Shown: one piece after another, positions 31,966 through 42,026 of the stretch
How positions within the stretch are numbered: the first letter of the stretch is position 1
How the letters are laid out: every line of letters begins with the position of its first letter
Assembly (NCBI GenBank): GCA_033439765.1
Contig: JAULSN010000011.1
Span: forward strand, 496,001 to 560,000
From: Lasiosphaeria ovina
Taxonomy: Eukaryota; Ascomycota; Sordariomycetes; Sordariales; Lasiosphaeriaceae
Direction: 5' to 3'
DNA: 64,000 nt
Translations under genes and position numbers: made by a program
Notes under the pieces: generated by a model
The model's input: only the letters and a program-made list of their open reading frames with translations
What the model was told of the DNA's origin: nothing
The model's database searches: none

Positions 31966-33937
31966 ATGAGGCCGGCAACAGTATTGGCGAGCCTGCAGTC
32001 TCTGGCTCTGGCTCTGGCCGCGGCCGTGACCATTGCCGAGATCAACGGCAACAAGTTCCTGTCGCCCTACTCGGGACAGACCATCACCAACCTGACTGGT
32101 TTGGTGCTTGCCAAGTCGTCCAGCGGCTTCTACATCCGGTCGACAACCCCCGACGACGACCCGGCCACCTCCGAGGCCATCTACGTCTTCAGCAGCACCG
32201 CCGGCGCCGCCCTCAAGGTTGGTGATATCGTCTCACTCGACGGCAAGGTGGCCGAGTACCGGTCCTCGGCCGCCTACCTGTATCTCACCGAGATCTCGTC
32301 GCCCAAGAACGTCGCCGTCCTGTCGTCGGGAAACCCCGTCGTGCCCCTCGTCATCGGCAAGGACACGCTGCCACCGCCAACGGTGCAGTACAGCAGCCTG
32401 GACAATGGCGACGTGTACGGCCTGCCCGGCGGCTCCTCCAACGTCTCCGCCGTCAATCCCGTCCTGCAGCCCGCCAAGTATGGGCTGGACTTTTGGGAGA
32501 GTCTCAGCGGCGAGCTGGTCACGGTGAGGAAGCCTACTGTCGTCACGCGGCCCAACAGCTACCGCGAGACTTGGGTCGTCGGCGACTGGCCCGCGACGGG
32601 CAGGAACGAGCACGGCGGCATCACCATGACCGACAAGGGTAAGGCGCAGTCCCCCCAGTCTTATTTTTGTCCCAGCCAAATGCTTACCCCTGGGCAGACT
32701 CCAACCCCGAGACCATCTTCATTGGCGCGCCGCTCGACGGCACCAAGAACCCGACCACGTCCAAGATGGGCGACCAGCTGCGGGACATCACGGGCATCGT
32801 GCAGAACACGTTCGGCTACTACTACCTGCTGCCGCTGACGGCGCTCACGACGGCCGCCAACGCCTCGGCCACGCCGCCCGCGACGTCGCTGGTCAGCGGC
32901 GGCAGCTGCAAGGCGCTCACGGTCGGCGACTACAACGTCGAGAACCTGGCGCCGACGTCGGCGCACCTGACCAAGGTGGCCGCCCACATCGTCGACTTCC
33001 TCAAGACGCCCGACCTGGTGTTCCTGCAGGAGATCCAGGACAACAGCGGCGCGACCGACGACGGCGTGGTCGACGCCAACACGACGCTCTCGACGCTCGC
33101 GGCCGCCATCAAGACGCTCAGCGGCGTGGCCTACGACTTCGCCGACGTCGACCCCGTCTCGGACCAGGACGGCGGCGAGCCCGGCGGCAACATTCGCCAG
33201 GCCTACCTGTACCGCCCCGAGGTTTTGGGCTTGTACAAGCTCAACCCGGGGTCCGGCACCGAGGCCACGGCGGTCGTGCCCGGCCCGGCGCTGTCGCTCA
33301 ACCCGGGGCGCATCGACCCGGCCAGCGCGGCCTGGACGGCCAGCCGCAAGCCGCTCGCCGCCGCCTGGCTCGCCAGGGGCGCCAAGAAGCCCTTCTTCAC
33401 CGTCAACGTGCACTGGTCGTCCAAGGGCGGCAGCACGTCGCTGCAGGGCGACGCCCGGCCGCCCGTCAACGGCGTCGTCGACCGCCGCCTGCTGCAGGCC
33501 AACGTCACGGGCTCCTTCATCGCCCAGATCCTCGCCCTCGACCCCGCCGCCCGCGTGATTGCGGCTGGCGACTTCAACGAGTTCGCCTTTGTGCAGCCCA
33601 TGAAGGACTTTGCCTCCGTCTCGGGGCTCGTCGACCTCGACGTCGCCGCCAAGATCCCGCTCACTGAGCGGTATACCTAGTATGTGTCTTTTTCCCTTTC
33701 CCTGAATTGTTTGAAATTGAAGTAGAAAAGAATAATTGGAGAATTGGAGCTGACTCGAGGCACAGCATCTTCGACATGAACGCCCAGGAGCTCGATCACA
33801 TGTACGTCAGCCCCGCGCTCGCCGGCAGCAGGGCCACAAAGTACGAGCACATCCACGTCAACACGTGGGCGACGGCATCGGGCGCCGTGTCCGACCACGA
33901 CCCGAGCGTCGCGCTGTTCAATGTGTGCGGCTGTTGA
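31966..33937 (+). CDS. Secreted endonuclease/exonuclease/phosphatase-family protein, 608 aa, three exons
   Basis: Exons 31966..32638, 32698..33679 and 33766..33937 total 1827 nt (609 codons). Introns of 59 and 86 nt have GTAAGG/GTATGT donors and CAG acceptors. The last acceptor was chosen because it gives the family-typical junction ERYTYIFDMNAQELDHMYVS. Residues 1-24 are a signal peptide. About 25-210 form a beta-rich region with GKVAEY and YLTEI blocks, like the OB-fold region in front of extracellular nucleases. The EEP catalytic domain (about 295-605) shows GDYNVENL, the metal-binding Glu in VFLQEIQDNSG (about 326), FFTVNVHWSSKGG, AAGDFNEF (about 515) and the final SDHDPSV with its catalytic His. 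The active-site set is complete, so activity on extracellular nucleic acid is plausible. A role as a phosphodiesterase on other substrates remains possible. Confidence 0.87.
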
Positions 33938-34578
33938 TTCTGTGTGTCGGGAGAAGCGTAGCTGATGGGCCAAAAGACGGATGGTTAATGGAAAACTGAC
34001 GGAAAATGAAGAGAGCGATATTGCCGTATACCTAGATCTTTCACATAATGTCTTAAGATAATAGTACAGCTTCTTGTGTACCATCAATTGTCTGAATCAT
34101 AAATCACTTCCCGTGAATCTTTTCGTTAACCGACTTCAACCCTAAGTCCCGATAATTAAGCAATAATTAAGGGGTGAAAAAGGGGCCTCGTGTAAGGCAG
34201 GCGTTGCGGCACAGAATGCAACGCTCTCGGCCGCCCGTGGCACCTGACAAGGGTAGGTGGATTCACACGAGGCAGTGAGCAACTGCACGAGCCGTTGGGG
34301 ATATAAAGCAGCGGTCCTTCCCCCGCATGGTCCCTCTGTCCGTCCCATCCTGTTTTCCTCCAAGCACCTTACCACCCACCCCCTGCCTTTCCATCCCAAC
34401 TCTTCCGCCCCAAGACAGACTTGCTGCAGAGGTCAAAGACAGACACACAACTCATTTCCCCGCTATCAATACCGGCTTGCATGGGTGGGCTTTTGAGGAG
34501 CATTAGAATAGAACCGTATTTAGTGCCAGAGAGTAGTAAATAAAAATCCAAAAGGCTGCCTCCATTACAAGATATAAA
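33938..34578. other. Intergenic region before the NACHT-type gene
   Basis: About 640 bp with no ORF of note. It contains the terminator of the nuclease gene and the promoter of the NTPase gene. Confidence 0.5.
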
Positions 34579-37500
34579 ATGGAAGCAGCCGCAGCCACAG
34601 CCATCGACGTGGACGTGCAACCCGCCGCAGCCGCCGCCGTCGTCGCGCGTTTCTTCGCCGTCGCTGGACGCGTCTTCGAGGCTGCGCGCGCGATCCACTA
34701 CCACCACGACTATCAACACCGTACTGCTGCTGCTGCTGCTACTGCTAGGCACAGTGCTGGTGGTGGCGATGGCGATGGCGATGGCGACGGCTCTGGTAGT
34801 GTCGGTGACGACGCGCCCCAGCTCCCGCCAGTAGGTTTCGACCGTGATCAAGCCGAGCAGTTCACCGCCTCGCTCCGTGCACTCGTCCAGCAGATCGACA
34901 CCGCCCCCACCAGTATTGCCGTTGCGTCTGGCGAGCAAGACAACAGAAACAACAGCGACAGCGACAGCGACAGTGACAGTGACGCGGTCCTCGCGGCGTG
35001 CCGCAAGGTCACCCGCGACTTGCTCGTCCATCTCGCCCGCTTCCATGGCTCTCAACAACACCAGAAGGAAGGGGTCTCGGATGCCGATGGCGAGGATGTG
35101 GCGGAGCTGGCGCGACGCTTGTGGCCTGCGCTGGACGTGCACGCGCTCGGGTGCGTGCTGCGCGACTTGGCGCGCCGGTGGGAGGAAGATGGCCGCCGGT
35201 CGGGTTCTGGACTTGGGTGAGTCCTGTGCCTTGGGGTCTGCGCGCTGGCTTGCGTGTTGGGGATGGTTGGCTGACGCTGTGTGCAAATAGGCTTGACGAT
35301 GCTTTGGTGGAGAGTTTTTCTCGTCTGCGGGTTGATGGTGGACTGGCGAGTGGTGTGGCAGCAGGAGGAGAAGACGGGTTGTCTGTTCCTGAGGAAGTTC
35401 CCGGGACAGGCTCTGCTGAGCCGGTGGCTGGAGTCGATGCAGTCGGCCGAGGCGTGTCGAAGAGGTCGAGAGTCCCCCTCAGCATCCTCGAGGACTTCAT
35501 CCTGGACGGGCTGGCGTACAAGTCGATGCGGGACCGCGAGGAAGAGGTTACCGAAGCACACAACAAGACGTTTGAGTGGATCTTTGGCGCCGACGGAGAC
35601 TCGACAGACACGGGCAAACAACACAGCGGCGGCCACACCTTCCGGACCTGGCTGGAGGCCGACGGCCTGGGGCCTCTGTTCTGGATCAGCGGCAAGCCGG
35701 GGTCAGGCAAGTCGACGCTGACGCGGTTCCTGTTCGAGCACGGCGCGACAACGCAGTGTCTCGCCGCCTGGGCCAAGGGCCGCCCCGTGGCCAAGGCCGG
35801 CTTCTTCTTCTGGACCAGCGGATCGCGCGAGCAGCGGTCGCAGACGGGCCTGCTGCGCTATCTGCTGCACCAGCTGCTATCGGCCGACCGTGCGCTCATC
35901 CCGACGGCCTTCCCGGGGCTGTGGCAGCGGATATCCTCCATGACGACCAAGGAGCGGATCCAGGTGTCGCTCGAGTGGACGGCGCCGGACCTCATGGCCG
36001 CGTTCGGCGCTCTGCTGGACGCCATGCTGCCACGCGCGAACGTGTGCCTGTTCGTCGACGGGCTCGACGAGTTCGACGGCGACCACGGCGCCATGATCGA
36101 CTTCTTCAAAGACCTCGGCGCCGGGCGCCACGGCCGCCGCGTCAAGATCTGTCTCTCGTCGCGGCCCTGGGATGTCTTTGAAAAGGCGTTCAAGCACCAC
36201 GCGATCCCGAGCCTGAAGCTGCAGGACCTCACGTTTGTCGACATGCGCACATATGCCGACGACAGCCTCCGACAGAACGTGCACGTCAGGAGGCTGGCGA
36301 AGAAGAGCCCGCCCCAGTACGACCGGCTCGTTGACGAGACCGTCCAGCGCGCCGACGGCGTGTTTCTGTGGGTTCGCCTCGCCGTCAGCCGGCTAATCCA
36401 GAATTTCGAGCCCGGCCAGGGCATGGCCAGCCTCGAGGCCGCGCTCGACTCGCTGCCGCGGGAGCTGGACGAGCTGTTCGAGAAGCTGCTGTTCCAGGAC
36501 CAGACCGCGGCCGAGCTGGCGGACACGGCGGCGCTGTTCCAGCTGGTGCGCGCGCGGGAGGCCGTCGCCGACTTCATCCGCGACGAGTCGGCCAACTCGC
36601 TGACCGTGTGGGAGCTGGCGTTCGCCCTGGCCGGCAGCGACGACGACGACACAGCCCTCCTCGGCCCGGCAGTAGAGCAGATCGGCGCCGCCGAGTGCCG
36701 GGACCGCTACCGCCGCACGACGGCCTATATCCGCGCGCGGTCTGCCGGCCTGCTCGACATGTACGCCAGCCACGCGCACGGCGGCTCGGCGCGGCGCGGG
36801 GGGCAGCCGGCGCGGTTCGCCGCCCTGGACGTGGGCGCGGAGCACCCCGAAGCGCGCCTGCTCGACGCCAAAGTCACGTACATCCACCGCACCGTCCGCG
36901 ACTGGCTTGTCGGCCACTCGGGCGCGGTACAGGCACGCCTGCAAGCCGGAACCGCGGACTCGTTCGACCCGCACGTCCGGCTGCTGCGGTCATACGTGCT
37001 GCGGCTGAAGCAGCCGCTCGCCGAGCCGGAGCGGCACCGCCGGCTGGACGAGTGGTGGCCCGACATTGCGCTGGCCATGACGCACGCCGCGTTTAGTTCC
37101 AGCACGGCCCGCGGCAGCCCTGGCCGCGCGCAGCTGCGCGCGCTCGTCAACGCGCTAGATGCAACCATCTCGTGGCTCTGGCTGTCGTCGGACGCCGACG
37201 ACCACTGGGCGCGCCGCGCGTTCGGCTCGTACGAGGTGCGCATGAAGGCGCCGCCCATCCGCGCGCCGTTCCTTTGTCTCACTGTCCGGTTCGGACTGCG
37301 CGCGTATGTTGAGGACGAGCTCGAGGCGAGGCGGGAGGAGGAAATCCTCAGAGGCAGCAATGCTGTTGTTGTTGCTGGTGCTGGTGCTGGTGCTGGTGCT
37401 GGTGCTAGTGCTGGTTCTGACGCTAACACTGATGACTATGACGACAACAACGGCACCCCCCTCCTCGCCTACGCGACCGAATTCCTCTGCTCGCGCCAGA

Positions 37501-37907
37501 AAACCCTCTACCCGCTCTCCTCGCGGCCGCTAGTCGCCTACCTACTCTCACACCCCTCACCATCCCGATCAAACCTAAACCCCGGCCCGAACCACCGATA
37601 CACAGACTTCCACACGCACAAACCAACGACCGCGTGGCTCGCCGTGGCGCGGCACCTTCGCGACGCGCGCCGGCGCGGCTGGCTGGCGCACTACGACACG
37701 GCAGAAAGCGGCGCGCGGCGCTGGGCCGGGGTCGTGCGGGATTTTGTCGAGCTCGGCGGAGCGGATGTGCACGCTGTGGTGTTGGCGGACCATTGGGATC
37801 CCGAGGTTACGGTGCGTGGCGTGCTGGATTTGCTGTGTGAGACGTACGGCGATGCGGATGTGGCCGAGGTTAGGGACGTGGTTGTGCGCCGGGCGGGGGG
37901 GTGTTGA
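34579..37907 (+). CDS. NACHT-type P-loop NTPase (fungal NLR-like, STAND), 1084 aa, two exons
   Basis: Exons 34579..35216 and 35291..37907 flank a 74-nt GTGAGT...ATAG intron. The join reads SGSGLGLDDALVESF and the total is 1085 codons. The N-terminal 300 residues are partly low-complexity (Ala, Gly-Asp, Ser-Asp runs) with helical stretches and match no effector domain I recognise. The NTPase core has the linker NKTFEWIFG, Walker A GKPGSGKST (about 346-354), an FFFWTSGSREQRS block, Walker B CLFVDGLDEFDG (about 463-474) and sensor LSSRPW (about 500). This layout is typical of fungal STAND/NLR proteins that oligomerise on ligand binding and trigger cell death or defence. The C-terminal half shows no WD, ankyrin or TPR repeats. 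A (GGTGCT)n run near 37370-37412 encodes Gly-Ala repeats. It ends 225 bp from the large transposon. Confidence 0.88.
37369..37412. repeat. (GCTGGT)n hexanucleotide repeat inside the NACHT-type gene
   Basis: About seven copies of a hexamer encode an Ala-Gly dipeptide run. In-frame units allow length change without frameshift. Confidence 0.85.
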
Positions 37908-38132
37908 GTGTTGAGTGTTGCATGTTGGGTTTATTTCTCTTCTTTTCTTTTATTTTCTTTTCTTTTCTTTTCTTGAACACTAATCATTACTGAGTCGACT
38001 TCCTTCTGCCAGGGTCCGAGGTAGTTGGCCATCGTGGCATGCATGCGGTTGACGGGCGTGGACGATGGACATATATCGGGACGGTGAGGGGTGGTTGCTC
38101 TTTGGTAAATTCTGTTCGTTTGCCAAGATATA

Positions 38133-38140
38133 GTTTGTCC
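38133..38140. repeat. 8-bp target-site duplication, left copy (GTTTGTCC)
   Basis: GTTTGTCC sits directly outside the left terminal inverted repeat. The same octamer in the same orientation sits directly outside the right one at 62043-62050. Confidence 0.85.
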
Positions 38141-38330
38141 TTATCTCAGCAAGCTCAGACCAGTACAGTGGCTCAAAGAGGGGCTGCGCCCCGATTTTTT
38201 AGATTTTTAGGGGACATTGACCCACATAGACCCACAAATACACATTTGAACCAATCAGAACACCCGGAAAAAAGAGCCACTATACTGGTCTGAGTGCATA
38301 ATGCGCATCGAACCGTACGCGCATCTTCAA
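38141..38330 (+). repeat. Left terminal inverted repeat with internal hairpin
   Basis: The outer 21 bp match the right end (one mismatch). An inner inverted repeat (38154-38174 with 38274-38294) brackets about 100 bp. Similarity to the right end continues to a shared GTACGCG near 38317-38323. Confidence 0.75.
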
Positions 38331-38456
38331 ACCTACAACCTACGATCAATTACGCAGGCACAACAACAGCAAAAGCGATCGTAAAAACATCCGGTTAGTA
38401 CCGTTAGAATGCGCGTATTTTTCTGATCATTTTGGTACTAATATTATTAGCAGAAT

Positions 38457-40090
38457 ATGTCTAGCGCGGGAGACAACGATGAATCAGGTCTTTCTGGTGG
38501 CAGCCAGGCATTGCCCCTGCGTATATATGACTCGAGCTCATAGCTTTCTCGCCTGGGCAGCACCCCTGAACTCTCCAGTTCTCAGGCACCTGCATAAGCC
38601 TCACAATAAGAAGAAGACTATGAAGATGACGATAACGACCAGTTAGATAAGTCTCTATATCCAGCGGAAAATATTATGCAGGAAACTATACGTTTCTAAG
38701 GTCAATAACGCAGAAACAGCTTTCAGCGATCACGCCAGTAGGGAGAGGAGCTTCAGAAATACAACCTTCATGCCTTTCTATTTCGATAGACCAAGCAAGG
38801 CTCCCAGTTTGCTAGATCGAGGACTTAACAACTAGCCCAGGCCCTAATGAGTCCTGATATTCGTAATGCCCTCAAGTCATAGGGAATTACTATTATTAGT
38901 GACGATCATGTCGACGATGCGGCTTCTTTCAGCAACACTATACGTAAGGAAATGAAGGCTCTTATTAAAGAGCCGGCGTTTGGCGTGTTTGAGCCCTTCA
39001 AAGGCCAGGTCGAAGCCCTACTTCTATTGCTCAAGTCTGTAATACTACTTGGCTGGAAAAAACACTCGAAGGAGCCTGGCCGCTATTAAAGAGAGAGGCC
39101 CCAACTTTGGTCACCTTTTTATCACAGGTCCTCCAGAATCAGGTATATCTCCCATTCCTATAACTCTTTATCCCATTCCCATAACTCTTTATCCCATTCC
39201 TATGGACGTTACTCCCATTATGGGTTCATAGCTAATAATAAGGTAGCGCATAACCCAGAAAGAGCTGGCCAATATGGACTTTGACGATAAGAAGAGCTCC
39301 CAAATCTTCCTACTCGCCTCCCTATTTACAGGCGGTTATATACGCAACAATAGTTCTTTTTTGAGGGATATTCTTGGCCTCTATATACTCGCAAACGGCA
39401 CACCAAGGCGTGCAATAGAAACCCTCGCTCATATCGGCTTGATTCCTTCATATTAGACCTTGAATAGAATGCTTAACGAAATATCAGATAGAGCGAAGGA
39501 GAACATCAAGAAAGTCGCCAGGGACCCGAATAGTATTGTGGTCTACGATAACTTCAACTTCATAAGCCGAACAAGAGAGCTGGTTAGCGGGAAGAAAGAC
39601 GAGATGATTAATCTTATAACGGCCTGCATTATGTCGTGCCCAGAGCTCGGGGGAGCTATTCAGAAAGCCAATTTCCGGCCTCGAACGAAGATTACGAAGA
39701 GGATGATTATCGATTATATCTTACCGCGCCGAGAGACCGTTAATAATACCTTAAAGTGGCTCGTGAAGTAGGCTCTTATGAAGATCTTCATAAAGAACGT
39801 CCCTGATATGCCTGTCGTTAAGAGAGTCAAATATAAGACCTCTCTATACCTGTAGCTCGGTGCTATATTTGAGGACGAAGGAACTATCGACGGCGTGTAT
39901 AAATTATACGAAGAGCTCTTTAAACGCAGGCTTAGACTTGATTAATAGTCTGATATCGATGAACGCCTTACTCTTGTTTACGGCGATATAAAAACAACCT
40001 CCTTTATTCGCCGTATCAAGCTCTCTTAACTAGAGGCTAGCGAGAAGTGGGAGTAAAAGAAGTGGCTTGTCCCTATGATACGGGAATGGC
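38457..40090 (+). pseudogene. RIP-damaged DUF6589-like transposon gene
   Basis: From ATG 38457 one long frame can be followed with stops only at TAG/TAA, the expected products of CAG/CAA after C-to-T change. The frame changes near 39040 and again near 39230, where a 20-bp tandem repeat (about 39149-39205) sits. Recognisable blocks are FEPFKGQVEALLLLLK, NTTWLEKTLEGAWPLLKREAP, NSIVVYDNFNF (about 39530), a TKRMIIDYILPRRETVNNTLKWL region and LVYGDIKTTSFIRRIK followed by KKWLVP (about 39970-40075). This order, with a VYDN block and a later VYGD-x-T block, resembles fungal DUF6589 proteins, which occur in many copies in fungal genomes. The expected following block (LFHxKMN-type) is missing, replaced by repeat sequence from about 40090. 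Possibly the transposase-side protein, but that is inference. Confidence 0.6.
39149..39205. repeat. 20-bp tandem repeat (about 2.7 copies)
   Basis: Consecutive copies of CCCATTCCYATAACTCTTTAT lie inside the DUF6589-like pseudogene and coincide with a reading-frame change. Confidence 0.8.
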
Positions 40091-40158
40091 CTCAATTGCA
40101 CATGTTCTCAGATACCAAAGTGCACGCAGAAGCAGTAGAACTGAGAGCATTCGCAGTG

Positions 40159-40524
40159 TGTTGTATATTGATTGATGTAAGGAAGAAGAAGAGGCCTTCG
40201 CCGGCAGGTCGGGGACCTGTGTTGACCCTGTGGAAAAGGCGGTCTAATTACGCGGCCTGTGCGGACCCTGCCCGGGCCCCGGCCCCGGACTCCCTAGTCC
40301 AGGCCAAAAGTAGTATGGCCTTTCTGACACATGTCAACAATTGACATGGCCCTCTACCCGCACATGGCGCGTGCACCCCCTGTACATTATATAAGCAGCA
40401 CCCTAGACTAGCGGAAGGCGGGCAAGTAGGCGGTGTGCACCGGCAGTTAATACTGCCACCTGCGCGGGGCATATCCCCGCTGCAGGGCACACCACCTTCC
40501 TTTTCCACCTTCCAACCTTCAACA
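40159..40524 (+). repeat. Possible LTR (TGTTG...CAACA), not RIP-damaged
   Basis: This 366-bp stretch begins TGTTGTATATTG and ends TTCAACA, so its ends are short inverted repeats as in LTRs. A TATATAA box followed by GCAGC (40388-40394) resembles the one in the LTRs of element B. CpA/TpG are plentiful. No 5-bp duplication was found around it (CAGTG against CACAT), so the borders are tentative. It may be a truncated element whose LTR alone survives. It interrupts the DUF6589-like gene. Confidence 0.4.
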
Positions 40525-40865
40525 CACATAATTCTACCACTATATTGGTGATATATGCTGCTTTTCTCTATCAAATAATACTAGTGACTATACGTATTAA
40601 GTAACCAGTCACTAGCATCGTGAGTTAAAGAGTTCAACTCTCTTAGTACGATAATTCAATTGAAGACATATCAAAAACCTGTACGCGATATTCCGACCGG
40701 AGGCGCGCCTATAGTTAGAAAAATTTTTTTACCCCCCCGCTTAGGTAAAAAGTTCGTAAGGACTCGAGCCAACCGCCTTAGCTATTAACCGAATAACCTT
40801 CGGGGATTAATTGAATAGCGCTAGGCGGGTAAGATCGCGATATTATTAAGTATCGCGTCTCGGCG
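40525..40865. other. Unassigned repeat-like sequence between LTR-like segments
   Basis: No open frame. It contains a small inverted repeat around ACTAGTGACT / AGTCACTAG (about 40570-40615) and TA-rich sequence typical of RIP. Probably transposon debris. Confidence 0.4.
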
Positions 40866-40964
40866 TATTATAAACCGCTCGACTATATAGGTCAAGGTTC
40901 GTATCGTGCACAGGCACTATGGGTCTGAAGGGTAGGTAGTTATGAAGAATGAATAAAGGGCAAG
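40866..40964 (-). repeat. Truncated LTR of older element A0 (first 99 bp)
   Basis: It repeats the first 99 bp of the adjacent element-A LTR (ACAAACCGCTCGAC-type start, ending GGGCAAG). It breaks exactly where the complete LTR at 40965 begins. The rest of this LTR probably continues at about 55368-55474. Confidence 0.6.
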
Positions 40965-41375
40965 TATTACAAACCGCTCGACTGTGTGGGTCAAGGTTGT
41001 ATCGTGCACAGGCACTGGGGGTCTGAGAAGTAGATATGAAGAATGAACAAAGGGCAAGCTCCTATTGCACGGGTAATACAGTCAAACTGGGTTTGCCACT
41101 CAAAGTATATGAGTATAGAGAATATGTATTGCTTGCTTGAGGAACCAAGCAAGCTCTATCTAAGACCGTGGCTACGGTCATCGTATATATCTATCTGAGG
41201 GAACCAATCAATAATGTCCCTTACTTACGAGGGGCCGTACTTCGGGACCCCGGGACCACGTACAGAGCTCCGTTGTCCCGGGCCTCCAGAGGTCGGGACC
41301 CTGGGACACTCCTGATTGGTCAATACCAAAAAGTGACTACCCCACCCTTGTGCATTTCTTTAGGGATTCGTAATA
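40965..41375 (-). repeat. Element A LTR (3' LTR of the minus-strand element)
   Basis: 411 bp, same length as 54952..55362. The right 280 bp of the two copies are nearly identical and CpA-rich. The left 130 bp differ by many CA-to-TA and TG-to-TA changes. Confidence 0.85.
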
Positions 41376-41718
41376 CGATGCCCCTCCTCCGAGGTTGGCG
41401 CCCCGACAACTAACGCCTCCCGTTAGTCTCGACGTTTTCTCCTAGTAGGCGATTCTTCCCCTCTTCATCACGCTACTTAGGATGTCTAACCGTATAGGAA
41501 AAACTCGCCGCTCTTAGCGCAAACTTGATACCGACTTAGTGCTTTCGGCCTTTGTGTACTCGTACGGCGCTTCTTCCCTAATGCCGTATGCCAACTACTA
41601 CCGTTATGGTCGCGAGTATATTATCGCTAAACGCTCGAAGCGCTACCGCGAATATATCGACCGTAAGGTATAGTATAGCGGGAACGATTTTGCTTCTGCC
41701 CGTACGTCCCTTCCTTTT

Positions 41719-41982
41719 TGTAAGGAAAGAGCACCCCAAGCACGTGCGCACACCTTTGTGTGCGCCCACCACCTGTCACCAACTGGCCAGACCACTGCCA
41801 GTTGGCACAGCTACTGCCGTCACAAGGAACGGAGCCCCTGAGCATGTATATAAGCAGCGGCCCTCGCCCACCTTCCTTTGCGAGGGCCAGGTTGAAGTCT
41901 TACACTAATGCCACTCATTGCTCGCCCTTCTTCTTGCCTACATTGTGACCACCTTGATCAGGCGTACCTGCCCTCTCTTATA
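41719..41982 (+). repeat. Element B 5' LTR
   Basis: 264 bp with a TATATAA box at 41847-41853. CpA/TpG-rich, so largely spared by RIP. It ends TTATA where the 3' copy has TTACA. Confidence 0.9.
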
Positions 41983-42026
41983 ATTCTTCAACCTCCCTAC
42001 CACCGGTAACGATCGAGCCGGTCACC

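Noticed and set aside
34998..35290. N-terminal extension of the large NACHT frame (start at 34998)
   Set aside because: That part reads in the other frame across exon 1 and the 74-nt intron. The spliced model from 34579 keeps a clean donor and acceptor and the frame.
40248..40574. Short frames around 40.1-40.6 kb (89 and 108 codons)
   Set aside because: They lie in the LTR-like segment 40159-40524 and have no protein similarity that I recognise.
41168..41413. 81- and 87-codon frames in both copies of the element-A LTR (also 55155-55418)
   Set aside because: They repeat because the LTRs repeat; translation across an LTR is not evidence of a gene.
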